This document shows, piece after piece, positions 37,901 through 50,400 of a stretch of DNA of 64,000 bases; position 1 is the first letter of the stretch, and each line of letters begins with the position of its first letter. The notes under the pieces were generated by a model. The model did no database searches and was not told the DNA's origin. It worked only from the letters and a program-made list of their open reading frames with translations. The position numbers were made by a program, and so were the translations under genes. This DNA is from Allodiplogaster sudhausi (Eukaryota; Nematoda; Chromadorea; Rhabditida; Diplogasteridae), in the NCBI GenBank assembly GCA_945643635.1, contig CALZFC010000021.1, positions 3,831,001 to 3,895,000 of the forward strand. The letters run 5' to 3'.

Positions 37901-38819
37901 AATGAACTAAAGGTAAGCAGCTATCAAAAAGACACCATAAAATAATCTATCTCCTCACCTTGCCCCATCGCCCGCGAAGAAGCGCGAGGTCGCCTCCGAG
38001 CTTGCGATTCTGCGCCTCCAGGAAACGCACCTGAAGAGAAGGGCTTGAAAGACTTCGATGCAATTTCTTCCGCTTTTGCCTTGACCTGCTTATAGTCGCC
38101 CATTCTCTCGTCATTTCTTTTTTTCTCTCATCATCTCTCAATCGCATATCTCTCTCTCGCCCTCTGTCTCGTCATCTCTATCACCCTCTTGCTCTCTCTC
38201 TCTCTCGCCTTCTCGATGTAGCTGGCGAGTCGGTCATTGAGGTCGCTCATCTCTTTCTTCTCTCGCTCTCGCGCGTCTCGAATGGAAGACGCTGCATTCT
38301 GGCCGAAGGGAGAGAGGCCGGAGAGCGTCGATGAGCCGACCTCGTTCACGATCTTCAGCACGCGGTTCCCGGCTGGAAAGATACGCTTAAGAATCTATCA
38401 TTTACGATTGTTTTATCTGTTACGCTTTTCATTGATTATCACAGTTGCTTTATTGGTAACAGGTACTAGGGCCAGCTGATCGGCTTTTTTTCATTTACCT
38501 TAGAATGCATGTAAATGAAAGCGACAATCTCTATTTGCATTGACTCATCCATTTGTGCTCACTCTCTCTTCCTCATCGATGTCACATCATATCTTCATTC
38601 TCTCTTTACCGATGTACCTTTGTTCTTGTTTCATTTTCAGTATTTCCGTCTCAGTACGAGACCAAGTGGCCTCTCATTCTACGCCTCCTCTTTCATTCTG
38701 TCATCTTTGTTGTTATTGCCCATATGCCTTTTTCATTCTTTTGCGCATGATTCTAAAAGGCCTTTCGTCACCATTCACACCACAACAGAAGTAGTATGTC
38801 CATCTGCCAGCGCCACCCT

Positions 38820-38852
<33 letters not shown>

Positions 38853-39719
38853 GCTTTCCTTCTCCATCTCTCTCCCCCTCTCTCTTTCTCTCTCACTCTC
38901 TTTCTTTCTCGCACGCTCTTCTTCGCTCTCTTTCCTCCATCCTCACCTTACCTCAACCTCATTCTCATTTGACATCTCTTCTCTCTTCAATAGTTGTTCC
39001 TCCTTTCGCTCATTCACCTCTGCTTATTTAAGAACGCTGCCCGAAAATCTAGCACTCGAACCATCTCTATTTACTACTACACTCTCATTGCGTGCAAACC
39101 AAAGCGATCCACTCTGGTTTCTCTCTCAATCTCCCTCTCTCTCGCTGTCTCTCTCCCTCTCTCTCTCTCTATCTTCCCTTTCTTTCCTTCCACTCGTCCT
39201 AATACTCTCTATTTTCAGCGCTTTCTCATTCTCAAGTCGGTTATTGCAATTTTTCTTTCATACTTCGCTTAAAAATCTCTCTCTCGCTCTCTCTCTCTCT
39301 CTCCTATTTTTCAACACTCTTTTGCATCGCACAGGACAGAGCACACTTTTGCATACTTATGAACTGCGATCATCTGCGGCGTAGATACTTTTTCCATACA
39401 CTTTTTAGCTCACACATGATAAGAAGAAAAAAAATGCTCTAGTATATCTTAAAGTGTAAGGAATTCCAATGCGAAAACTTTTGAGATGATCACGAAAGTG
39501 AAGAATGATTAAAAACGACTCGAATCTTTCGTTATACTAAACTTTTTTTTCCACGAAAGCATTCCAATGTTCCCTTTGAAATGATGGAAATGGCTGACAG
39601 AGCGGACTGCCATAAGAGGTGGTGGAGGAGGTGGAGTAGGTGGAAAGGCCGCCGGTGCGGTTGAAGCCGGGGCGGGAGCGGATTGTGCTGTGGTACGGCT
39701 CGGGCGTGATCTCCGCCAT
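34957..39719 (-). CDS. ifb-1: Cytoplasmic intermediate filament protein, IFB-1 type (isoform A)
   Basis: Seventeen exons give 584 residues: 39719-39599, 38372-38209, 38030-37959, 37850-37711, 37561-37477, 37406-37305, 37188-37085, 36943-36838, 36698-36588, 36499-36437, 36311-36253, 36184-36079, 35994-35871, 35746-35667, 35586-35425, 35264-35148, 34995-34957. The head [20 protein letters not shown] is followed by [20 protein letters not shown]. The rod starts [17 protein letters not shown] and ends [19 protein letters not shown] lamin-type tail follows ([36 protein letters not shown]). The long coil 1B and lamin tail are usual for invertebrate filaments. [11 protein letters not shown] and [17 protein letters not shown] fit IFB-1 better than IFA proteins. 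In C. elegans IFB-1 pairs with IFA proteins in epidermal attachments. Introns after 36838 and 38209 start with GC. Confidence 0.93.
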
Positions 39720-40181
39720 CCTAGCAATGAATCCGTTCAATTTCATCTTTCGTAGACTTGCGTACAAATTAAATATTAGTACTGCTGGTAATACAAATAA
39801 ATATTTATAATGATAATCATAACAGAATAATGGAGATATTACAAAAAAGGCGCGAATCAACTAATGTGAAGAATATGAAAAGAGATGCCACTGTCATCTC
39901 TCACTACATCGACGCTTGACTCTTGAATAAATAACACAAGTGTGTTGAAAGCAGACAAGGATGAGAGGGGGGGGACAAGAGAGAGAAACACCGAGGGAAG
40001 AGGAGACGGGGCAAGCAGAGAGTTGTAAGAGAGCTGCCCTCGCGGACAGGTTACTGTATGAGTATCTAGGCAAGACTGATGGCAACGCAGGGGGAGGAGG
40101 GAAGATGAGAGAGATGACAATGTCCTGGAGTGATAGGAGAGAGGGCGAGAGTGGGTGGGGGATGGTAGTCATCGAAAAGTA

Positions 40182-40218
<37 letters not shown>

Positions 40219-40585
40219 ATTTGGTGATATTGCTGCTGACAAGGCTGATTGTAAGGAGGAGCAGAAGGAGCTTGCCACGCAATGATAATATGCAATCAGA
40301 TGCTGTCACAGGAGCGAGTCAACACCCCCACCCACTCGCATGTCTAAAACGACGTCTAGGTATACAACTATTATGGAGGAGGGGAGGGGGAATCTTCAGA
40401 ATATGATGCAACAAATTCGAGGACATGCCATATTCAAGTCAAACAATCTAACTTCACCACATTGCCACTTTTGGAAGCATGTATACACGTCCATATTTAT
40501 CGAAAAATATACACGTTTACTTAGGTGTCATTTCTTTACTTCTCATTCTCAGGCACCCTCTCATGTTCCATCGCCCTCTCTCCTT

Positions 40586-40632
<47 letters not shown>

Positions 40633-41982
40633 CGTCTCTCTCTCTCTCACTCTTTCTTCCTTATTCAATCGCTCGACTCTGCATTGTTGGCCCGATGTGC
40701 GCATCCGGCGCGTGTAAACACGGAGGAATGTGCCTCTTCAAGCAATCACAACTCTCGCTTTCATAGCTTTCTCTACTCCCTCCTTGCTTCCTTCTCTCTA
40801 TCTCTACCCTCTCGCCCTCGTTCCCCTCTGTTATCCCGCAAAGAGTTTTCTCCAGAATCGCCAGCCAACAAAAAGGTTGCCGATTATGCAGTGACAGTTC
40901 AGGCGGAGAGAATTGTGATAAGCGGCTTTTATGGGCGATCGAGAGGAATTTCAATGCAAACCAGGAATATGGGGGAAAGGGAGCCGAAGAAGGCACTGTA
41001 CGGTGTTGCAGGGAGAATGACTCAGATTCGAGACACCTCCTAGAATTCATCCTTCTCGTTACCTTTGAAAAGAGAAGAATCCCAATTTAATTTCTACGTC
41101 TCGCTCAAAAAAAATCGCAGGAATGAATTTGAATTCAAAAGTCCCGTTGAAATCCAATGATATTACAAATTTCTAACTGTCACCGAAATTACACCGTCCA
41201 CTCGAGAACTGGAATGCATAGATGAATGATAATTGAAATGCATGACTGAACGGTTGCATTCATTCCCCGCACTCCCTGTCATTCTTGCTGAATTCTAATT
41301 CTAAGCGGATCACGGCTGATTGAAAAGTGCGCTCTAATAAATGAGAAAGTGGTGCGTCATCATTTTTTTTATAAATTGTTTCAGCAAGAGAATGTACACA
41401 CTCGGCGCTGTCTAAGAGGCTGAGATGAATGAAGCCGGTTTAACAGAAGAGATGAATTATCAGGGCGAATCAGAAGAATGCGATGACTCGAGCAAAGGCA
41501 TATGAATGTATGCATTAACTGTTACTGCCAGCGACGAGAAGTAAGTAACGAGAACGAGAAGAGAAATCATTTGCTGGAGACGGATTTTTTTCCTGCCTAC
41601 ATATTTTTCAGCTCAAGTGGTTATTTTTTTTATACAGAGGTACTCGAAACGGTAGAAAGCGAGCGATGCACTAGGAGTGCAGATAAGCGAGAGCTGATCG
41701 AGAGAACATCAAATGGCAAATGAAGTTAGGCATGAGTCATTGAGGGATGAAGATGAAAATGGAAAGAAAAACGCAGGGATGAAGATATGTACATCTTTAA
41801 GTGAATCAGTAAGATAACTTTTCCGTCGTTTGAGTTGTCAAAGACAAGTGTTTTTTTTACTGTTCTAATTTGGGGCATCAACTGGCAACATTGACAATGA
41901 TTAAAAGTATGGTAGAATGCATTTTCTCAGTTTGTCTCTTTCATTCTCTCTCCCAGCCCATTGTAAGAGGAAGAAGAAGAAC
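39720..41982. other. Intron/promoter region between alternative ifb-1 starts
   Basis: No exon found. It includes GA- and CT-rich tracts (40185-40215, 40584-40660) and AT-rich unique sequence. By position it should contain the isoform A promoter and be an intron of isoform B. Confidence 0.55.
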
Positions 41983-42525
41983 AGAAGCCATACCGGCCTC
42001 CGGTGGAGGAGAGCGTGAATTCGGTGGTGGTCGTGGTGGTGGCTCCGCCGCCGATGGTGTGCGGCGAGACGGCGGCGCCGCTGCCGATTGTCACGTAGTC
42101 CCCGAGGTCGGGCGTCTTTGTGATCGTCTTCACTTCCGGCTGCAAAATCGCAATTATATTTTTAGATCCCGTTAGCTTCCAATTTTCACCCACTCCCCCA
42201 TAAAAATCCTCCGTGAATAACATCCCAGAGAATAAGTAAAACTACATAGTATGAATTCATTGCACTATACTATATCGACTGCTAAATTAAGAAGAAAAAT
42301 GTATACGAACTATTAATCCAAAGAAGAAAAAGCAATTTTTTAAGGAAGTTTATGGAAGCATTCGCAGCTTGCTAGCCAAGGATATGGACTTCCAATGTAT
42401 TAGCGTTGAAATCATGCGAATAGTCATGCTTAGAGAGAGAAGCAAAAGGAAGGCCCCTTCCCACGCAGAATCGCCGACCGCTTCATCTCCTCTGTTACCT
42501 TCACGGGCTTCTGCTTGGTGGCCAT
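41983..42525 (-). CDS. ifb-1: Alternative 5' exons of the ifb-1-like gene (isoform B head)
   Basis: Two exons, 42525-42499 (MATKQKPVK) and 42139-41983, encode 61 residues rich in Thr, Gly and Ser (PEVKTITKTPDLGDYV, TTTTTTEFTLSSTGGRYGF). The second ends one base into a codon at a GT donor. That is exactly the phase of the isoform A first exon (39599), so both can splice to the shared exon at 38372. The codon is completed as Ser in either case. Isoform B would be about 605 residues. C. elegans ifb-1 is also known to make two proteins that differ only in the head, from separate promoters. The roughly 2.3 kb between the two starts would then hold the isoform A promoter. Confidence 0.8.
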
Positions 42526-44413
42526 CTCAGAAGGTACGGAAGGCTCGACGGGCCGCTTCTCCTGTAAGAAGACGCGGATCTGGCTCACGGGCATGCGGCC
42601 GGGTCAGGGGCAGCGAAGCCGAGAAGGGGGGAGCAGACGGTGAACAGCTAGGTGCACTTCGCGAGATGCGATCTTCTCCAGCAAGTGGAGGAGACATCAG
42701 ACAGACAGGGAGAGAAGAGTAAGTGGAAAATTGATGGCAAAGTGAGGAAAATAGAAAGAAACTAGGAAGGCAAATCACCACCGAAATTGGCATCAAATGC
42801 CAAGCGAGTGCGCAGGCCCGCTATTTGTCTAAACGCGAGATTGGAGAGAAGAGCAAGAGAGAGAGAGAGAGAGGGATAGAGAGAAAGGGAGATAGATGAG
42901 AGGATACGGAGTGGAGAGTCTCTCTCAGGCGAGCACCCAAACCCTTTCACCTGCCATCACTCCATTCGACCGGTGGCAGAACAGAACGGCCAAGCGATGA
43001 CAGAGACAGGAAAGAAGAGGGAAAGGCGTGAAGGGAAGGAGAGTCCGAAACAAGAGATTCGCTAGAGCACTTTGGAGAAGGAGACAGACACACGTACACT
43101 CGATGAAAATGGCCCTCTTGAACTGGAGGAGAGAAGGGGCTGCACTGACAGCCTTTCACAGGCAAGTTACAAGCAACATTTGATGAGGTAAGTCTGGACA
43201 AGGCTTACGGGCTTGGTAGCTACTATGTTACGAGGAAAGTGCGAAGATTATAGAGTCAATGAAAAGAAGAACAATACCCGGGGAGAGTATTCGAGCGGCG
43301 TAAATGAAACAGTACTGGGCAAGGAGGGGAAGGCGACACGACAATGCGGCAGGCTTATGTGGCGCCGGCTACGATAAGCATCTCCACTCGACCTCTCACT
43401 CTCTCGCTCTCCCATGTTTTGCCACTCTCTCCCTCTGCCTCCTTCTCTCTCTCTCCATCTCTCACACACACTCTCGCCCACTCAAGCCCCATGACGCTCA
43501 TGGCTGATACGGCACGGCGTACCTGCAAGACGACTCCTCTTCTTATCTGGTTGCTTGGAAGTTGTTGCCAGTGATAGCATGGATGCAAGCAGGCCCTCCT
43601 CTACAACCCCCTTTCCACCTCAGCCTCTCGCGCACTCGCCTTCAATAGAGTGATACCAACACGGCTCTTTCGCCTTAGCCTTCTTTCATTTCTATGCTCT
43701 CTCGCCGTTTCATTCTTTCTTTCCCTCTCTCCCCCTCCCCTGTCTCTCGCTTTGTACCCAACTAGCAATGCTGTGGTGCGCGTCTTTTTGAGTTAGCGTA
43801 TGAGGGAAGAAAGAGGAAGAAGAAGAACACGACGGAAAGTTGAAGAGCATAAACGAGAGAGCGTGGAAGCGGCTCTGAAAAGAAAGGAGGAAAGGGTGGG
43901 ACGAGATCACGGGGAAGGGATTCAAGGGCCCGGCCGGGTGCGAACTCCTTCTCGCTTGAGTTGGAGAGAGAGTGAAAGACAGAAGGAGAGAGGCAAACAA
44001 GGAAGAGTTGGTGCCGGAGGAGTAGAGAGCAGAGATCGAAAGGACGACCATCGAGTAAGAGAGCCAAGAGAGAAAGTGATAGAGGGTACAGAAACCGCTG
44101 GTCAGAAGCGATTGAGGGAGAAGAGGATGGTTGTGTGACTTAGAGAGAGAGAGAGCGAGAGCGAAAAGAGAGAGAGAGAGAGAGAGAGAGAATGGGAGAT
44201 GGATAAAGAAAATTAGATGCAAAGTAGGCCCTTGGTGAAATGAAGCATTATATTCTGGACCACACAAATCTGACGTATCTTTGTTTGGCTAGATAGCGCC
44301 GTGTCCTTCAAAACAGCTAGGCAAACACCGACTGAACAGAACACGAGCTAGCAGAAGGCAGCAGGTAACAACTGCACACGCAGTAACGTGTGCATTTACA
44401 GATGAATCGTCTA
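42526..44413. other. Spacer between ifb-1 isoform B start and the charged-helix gene
   Basis: About 1.9 kb separates the stop of the upstream minus-strand gene (44414) from the isoform B start. It is purine-rich on the plus strand with a (GA)n tract at 44140-44190. I see no exon. It should hold the isoform B promoter and the 3' UTR of the upstream gene. Confidence 0.55.
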
Positions 44414-47400
44414 TCACTTTTCCCAGTCGCTGACATCACTGGCGGCGTAGTCATCCGAGTGCGTAGAGTCTGTCAACTCGACGACGGTGCTCACGGAGAG
44501 AGGCGACAGCGGCCGCGGCGAGACCGAGCCGGCCCTGCTGCTCGCGACGGCCGAGGATTGTCGACGCGAGCCCGTCGACGAGAGTGCAGCAAGGTCCTGC
44601 CGCACCGCCGTGGCACCCATCACGGGCACGCCGAGGAGCGAGAGACCGCCAGTCGCCGTCACTACCTTGGTCGTGTGCGACTCGAAGGTCGTACTCTCGT
44701 GCCGGTGAAAGGTGCCGACGATATGCTGGCCGTTTGATGGAATCTGCTGGTGCGGAGTTTGAAAAGTTAAAATTTTAGCCGTTTTCACTCTATTGAAAGC
44801 GACATTGTTGTATTTCCTAATTATCTAAATTGATCTCTGCCAGCTCGGAACCGTGATGGAATCGCCGAACACAGTGGGTGGACTCGAGGATCGCGAAGAC
44901 GCATTCGTGACGATGTAGCCATTCGGACTGCGAGTTCGTTCCATTCAGGCGGGAAATTCAAATACTTAATTATTATGCTTCCGCCTTTGTTAAGTAAATA
45001 AATGTTCCTTGGTAATTTCGGAAAGTTTACAAAAGGAGCAAGCAAGAAGAAAAGTCGGATGGACGACGAAAGACGGCAGCTTTATTGCAAGGCGCGCCAA
45101 TTTTTCCATTACTTTGCCCCGTTGCCGACTCATCTTGAGACGGTTCCCACCCGGGCCGGATATTTTATGAATAGCACGATGACTAAGACTCAACGATGGA
45201 AGGCGAAGTCCCGGGATGCTCAGTGAAGGGGAGAAAAGGGTTGCAGTTGGAAGTGAACATCGATAGCAGCCACAGTAATAGAACACAACATATTGCAATT
45301 AGTAGTTGTTCTCTCTCTAACTATAAATTAATCGATGACGACTGGCCGCATCGAATTCGGATTGCCAGTGTTGACTCCTTTGTATGCCAGCCACTCAGCC
45401 TTGAGTCGCGGAGTGTGTGCGGCAACCATTCAGTCCGGCCGGCCTCTCAAAATCGAAACTCGCGCCATTGTCCCCATCTTTCCAGTTCTCATCCAGATCC
45501 CCCTTTTCACCTTGGAAAGCGCTCCATTCCCATGTGCCGGCCACTGCCACACAATATCGTCTCTGTTTCAATTCCCCGGTCTGAAGGGTCTCTTACAATG
45601 AGAGGCAATCTGGTCAGAACTAATGCTTGCTAATGCGTCATGTCATGAATGGAAGTCAGAGCACCTAACCCTCTTGCAATTCTTCTCATTCACAATCCAT
45701 ATGCAAAACGCTTATGGTCAGGACCGGGCCTGAAACCGTAGTTGTGAGGCTCCTAAAACAGAATTTAACCTAGAGCCGAGGAAGCAGCATGTGCAGTCGT
45801 TGTATGTGTATGCCGCTATGATTGTTTGCATAAGTTGGGTGGCAGAGCAACTCGATTTGCTGACATAGGCAAGAGTGATGTAAACAGGAAGAGGGTGGGA
45901 AGGAGATTCAAGTTTGGTCTTACGTCCTCACTCCCCCCCCCCCACTCAAAAACCCATCTCACATACTACTCTGATTACGATCCGCATTATTTACAAGCGA
46001 GTCGGTCTAGGTAGATGACTTGGCGGAATAGGAGGGAGATACTGCAAAAAGGAACGAGCATAAAAGAGTCTCCGAGACGGAAGAAATGGCGTAAACAAGT
46101 CACGGTGAGCGAGCAATCTTTTTCTCAAAGGTTAGCGGCTAAGGATAGTGTTATGAAAAAAAAAAGATTTCCAGGAAGTTTGAGAGCTGAACTCCATGAA
46201 AACAGGATAGAATACACAGTGGTTATTGTGGGCATTATGTCATGATTTAAGTTCAGCCATATCGAGGTAAACGTTATTAGCGAGCATGTGTTTCAAAGTC
46301 AGGAAAATTCAAATAGATTACGATTGAGCTTCCTGCTCCTTTTAGAGCAATAAAAAAGATGGTAAGTAATTAGTAAAAATAAATAAATACCTGCTCTGGC
46401 TCGCCAGGCGACTTGGGTTTCTGCCGCCACGTCGTGGTGGTCTCCTCCTCGATCCACCCTCGAATCTCATGCTCACGACGCTCCCGCTCCAGCTTCTCCC
46501 GCTGGCGCGCCTCTTCCTCCTGTGTTGCAGAGAGGGGAAAGAACATGCACTTGTAAGTATGGAAAGAGGGGGATGTTATGAAATTGCAGGAAAAAGAGTT
46601 TCTTATCATCGTATTTATGCAGTTATGTATGATATGCCGGCCAACGCAACTTGCAAAGAAAATGAAGGAAAATGATCATGACCAACATGCAATAGCACTG
46701 CGCCGAATAAAAACACAACCCACATTATCCAAGTTTGTTTAATGAACGTAGATTAACATAGATTGATGCCTTGTTCAATGCAACAACGCAAGCAACCATT
46801 GTATGTCTGACCTCCTGCCGCCTCTCGGCCTCCTCCCTGAGGATGCGCTCTCTCTCCTCGCGCGCCTTCCGCTCTTGCTCCTCGCGCGCCCTTCGATGGT
46901 GCTCATCCAACTCCTTCTTCGCCTCCTCGCGCTGCCGACGCTCCTCTTCCGCCTGAATAATGCAAGTGGGCAACCAAAAAAAAAAGAAGAATAGAAAAGA
47001 CGTTAATTCATTTTGAAAAGATGTCATTGTTAAAGTGATTAATGATGTGCCTTCTTGACTCGTTCTGCATGCGTCTGCTTCTCTGCTTCGATGCGCAGCC
47101 GATCGGCGTCTCTACGCTCCTCTTCGCGACGGCGGAGCTCCTAATAGATGAGAGAGAAAGAGAGGGAGAGAAGGCAGAGCAGGAGACAGAGAGAAGAAGA
47201 GTGATGCGTGTTAAGATGAAAATGAGGAGTTAAAGGCTAAAAGCAGTAAATTGCTTGAATCCAGATTGTTTTTCGAGGAACCTCTTGGCGCTCCTGAAGC
47301 TCTCGTTGTACGAGAGCTGCGCGTTTCTCAGCCTCAAGACGCTCGTTCTCGAGCCGCTTCTCAAGCGCTTCTCGCTCCTCTCGCTCGCGCGCCCGACGGC

Positions 47401-50400
47401 GTTCCCGCTCTTCCGAATCCTGCACAGCCTCGCTTTCAAATCTAATATCGTCCGTGTCACAAAACCAGTATTAAGTTCGAAATGCATGTGGTTAATAGGC
47501 TTTCAGGATTCATACGAGGATGAGAAATTCAATATCAGATGCGATAAGCTTCTGATTGTTAGCGGTAACCTTCTTCTGCTTCTCGGTGAGCCGCTCTCGT
47601 TCCTCGCGCTCCCTCTCCTCGCGCTCCTCAGCTAGTAGTCGCTCCCTCCGCTCTCGTTCCTCTCGCGCTCGGCGTTCCTCCTCGATGCGTCGCGCGCGCT
47701 CCGCCGCCTCAGCTCGCTTGAGCCTCTCGCGTTCCGCACGTCTTTCCAGCTCGCGCTTCTCGCGCTCTTCGCGAAGCGCCGTCTCGATGCGCTCCTGCAT
47801 TGGCTCGCGAAAGAAGGAGAAAGAAACACACGAGAACACAGCATTCCTTTAATGTTGTTATTCCACAAACGATAGTATTAGTTACAACATCGTTTTAAAT
47901 ATTTTCGTCATATATTTTTTTACGTATGAATTAACATGAAAGGTTTACCTGTTCAAGTCGATCCTGCTCTCGCCTTCGCTCCACCTGCTCCCTCTCTTCG
48001 CGCTCCTTCCGCTCCTTCTCCTCCTCCCTGAGGCGCTCCTCTGCGACTTGTCTTTCCATCCTTTCCTGTCTCTCCCTTTCTTCTCTCGCGCGCTGCTCAG
48101 CTGTTTGTCTTTCAAGAGTCTCGCGCTGCTCCCTGCCAGCCCTCGCTCGCTCTTCTTCTTCTCTTTCACGCCGCTCTCGCTCCTCTCTCTCGATTCGGTC
48201 TCGCTCCGCTTGCACTCGCTGCGCGTGTTCCCTCTCCTCTCGTTCCCTATCTGCTCGTTCCTGCTCAAGTCGCTCCCTTTCCTCGGCGAGTCGTGCCTGT
48301 TCCTCTCGTCTCGCGCGCGCCTGCGCGGCAAGCAGCTCGATCTCTCGCCGTTGCTTGATTCGCAGCTCCTCTTCTACCCTCAGCCGCTCCTCAATCTCGT
48401 GCCTCTCGCGCTGGACTCGTCTCTGCTCGTCTTCTGTCGCCTGTCTTCCGACCGGAATCTCTACTTCGCGACGCGGCGACGCGGGTGCGGAGGGCGCGCG
48501 GCGTGCGACTTCGCGCGATCTCTCCACGATTGTTGTAGTGGTGACAGTTGTGCGCTGCGGCGAGCGCGCTCCGTCTGCTTCTCCACTTCCGCCGCGTCTG
48601 TGTACGCTCTCCTCTCGCTCGTGACGCTCCTCGACGACGCGCCGATTCGTCGTGCCGGTCGGACTCAGCGACGCGGCTCGCGGACTCGGACGTGAACCGG
48701 GAGAGACGACGATCGGCGACGCTGTCTCTTCCGTACGCCACTCCGCCACCTGCATACAATAACATGTTTCATATACTACATACATATGCATGTATGTACA
48801 TATAAAACAGAAATGGGTTATAACCAGAAAAGCATTTTTTTTTCGTTCCTATCTACACGCCAACCACTTTCGTTTTGATCAGAGGCAATGAATGCAAATT
48901 TCGACAGCAGCCATGACTTACGACTAATCCTATTGACAGCCGCATTTATCAGAGACCAATACACATTGATTGGAGGAAAAACTGAACATGCCGAATTAAA
49001 TCCCAATGATTTCTGATATGGTAATGTGAAGCAAAGCATTTTTGAACAACAAGTGCGAATGCCAAGTTCGGATCTCCCGTTCAAAAAATAGCGACCTTAG
49101 ATTTTTGTTTATAAACAGTGGATATGCTGTAACCTTCTCGGCAGCGCGAGTGCGCTCCTTCTCCTGTTCATGGGTGCGGCGCCAGTCCTCGAGACGGGTA
49201 AGCGTGTGGCGTGCGCCGCTGGGCGCAGCGTCTGGCGGCGGCGAGACGGGCGGCGGTGGCGGGGGCGGCGACGCAGGACGAAGCAGACGCCGACGTCGCT
49301 CCTCGACGATGTGCTCCTCTTCTTCTGTGCGCACTGTGGTTGTTCGCCGAACAGGCGATGCCGACGGCTGGCGGCGTCTGGAAACAAAAGCATTTATATA
49401 CGAATTTGAGTGAGAGAAGATAATAACATTAAAATAAAATATTACTTAAATCGTAGGCTATGCTTTTATAATGCTTGGCTGACAATGAGACACAAAAAGC
49501 AGACCTCGCCGCCGTGCCGTCGAGCATGGTGACGGTGCGGTAGGGGCCCTCGTCGAGGCCGATGTCGTAGTCGGCATGGCGGGCGGACGCGGCAGACGCT
49601 GCGCGCGCCTCGGCGGGCGTCGATTTGGACGCTCGCGTCGAAAGTCGCAAGTCTTCCCGGTACGCCTCGTGCGTGCGCTCGTGCTCCGTGGTCGGGCGAG
49701 AAGCCGGACGGCTCACCGGCTGTGAGAAACAATCAACGTGTAAAGTTAAGAAAATTACTTAAGCAGATAGTACGCCTTGCAAATTTGTATAGATGTATGT
49801 AGGTATGTATCATAACGGTACACATCTACATACATACATACAGTCCCGCCCAGGATCTTGGTACCAAGGACGCGTCGGACGAGTCGGACGCGTCCAAATG
49901 CATCCTCGTTCATAACTATTGTTCTTGGAAAAACTAAAATATTTTAAATGGTACATAAGGTTGGTTATAGAGAGCGGGAGCTACTGTTAAAAAATCGATA
50001 ACTTTTTATCAGTTGATTAGAAGTTATCAGTTTTTGCTAATAAAAAATTTCATTTCAAATATTTTTAAACGAAATTTCTCCTGTACCATTATTTTGTCTC
50101 TACACACATCCCCAAATAATAAAATTAAAGATTGTATCATTGATAACGGAAATCGATAAATGAGAACTTATCACGCATGTTCATATGATGTAAAGATTCG
50201 CCTTACGATTCTGAATCTAATTCTGTAATCAGTTTTCAACAGAATGTGCCGGTTAACAATGTATTTTTGATTGTGTGTACTTTACAAGACTTTCTTCAGA
50301 AAGAACAGGGCAGGGAGGCCTTGCAGGCCGAAGGGGCGGGGCCTAACCCTTTTTTTCTCTGCCTGTGCTATTTCGCTACCTCAAACTTGGGTAATTAAAC

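Noticed and set aside
34957..39719. Reading the filament gene as a nuclear lamin
   Set aside because: It has a lamin-type tail fold, but the C-terminus ([12 protein letters not shown]) lacks a CaaX box and no nuclear localisation signal is seen. Sequence words match nematode cytoplasmic IFB proteins.
44853..44928. Extra exon of the large minus-strand gene between 46391 and 44743
   Set aside because: It looks coding (NGYIVTNASSRSSSPPTVFG) but its entry phase does not match the preceding exon, while direct joining of 46391 to 44743 keeps frame. It may be an alternative exon; left out of the model.
47556..48695. Plus-strand frames with Ser/Arg or Leu runs opposite the charged helix
   Set aside because: The antisense of GAG/CGC-rich codons is automatically open; the minus strand has the splice-consistent exons.
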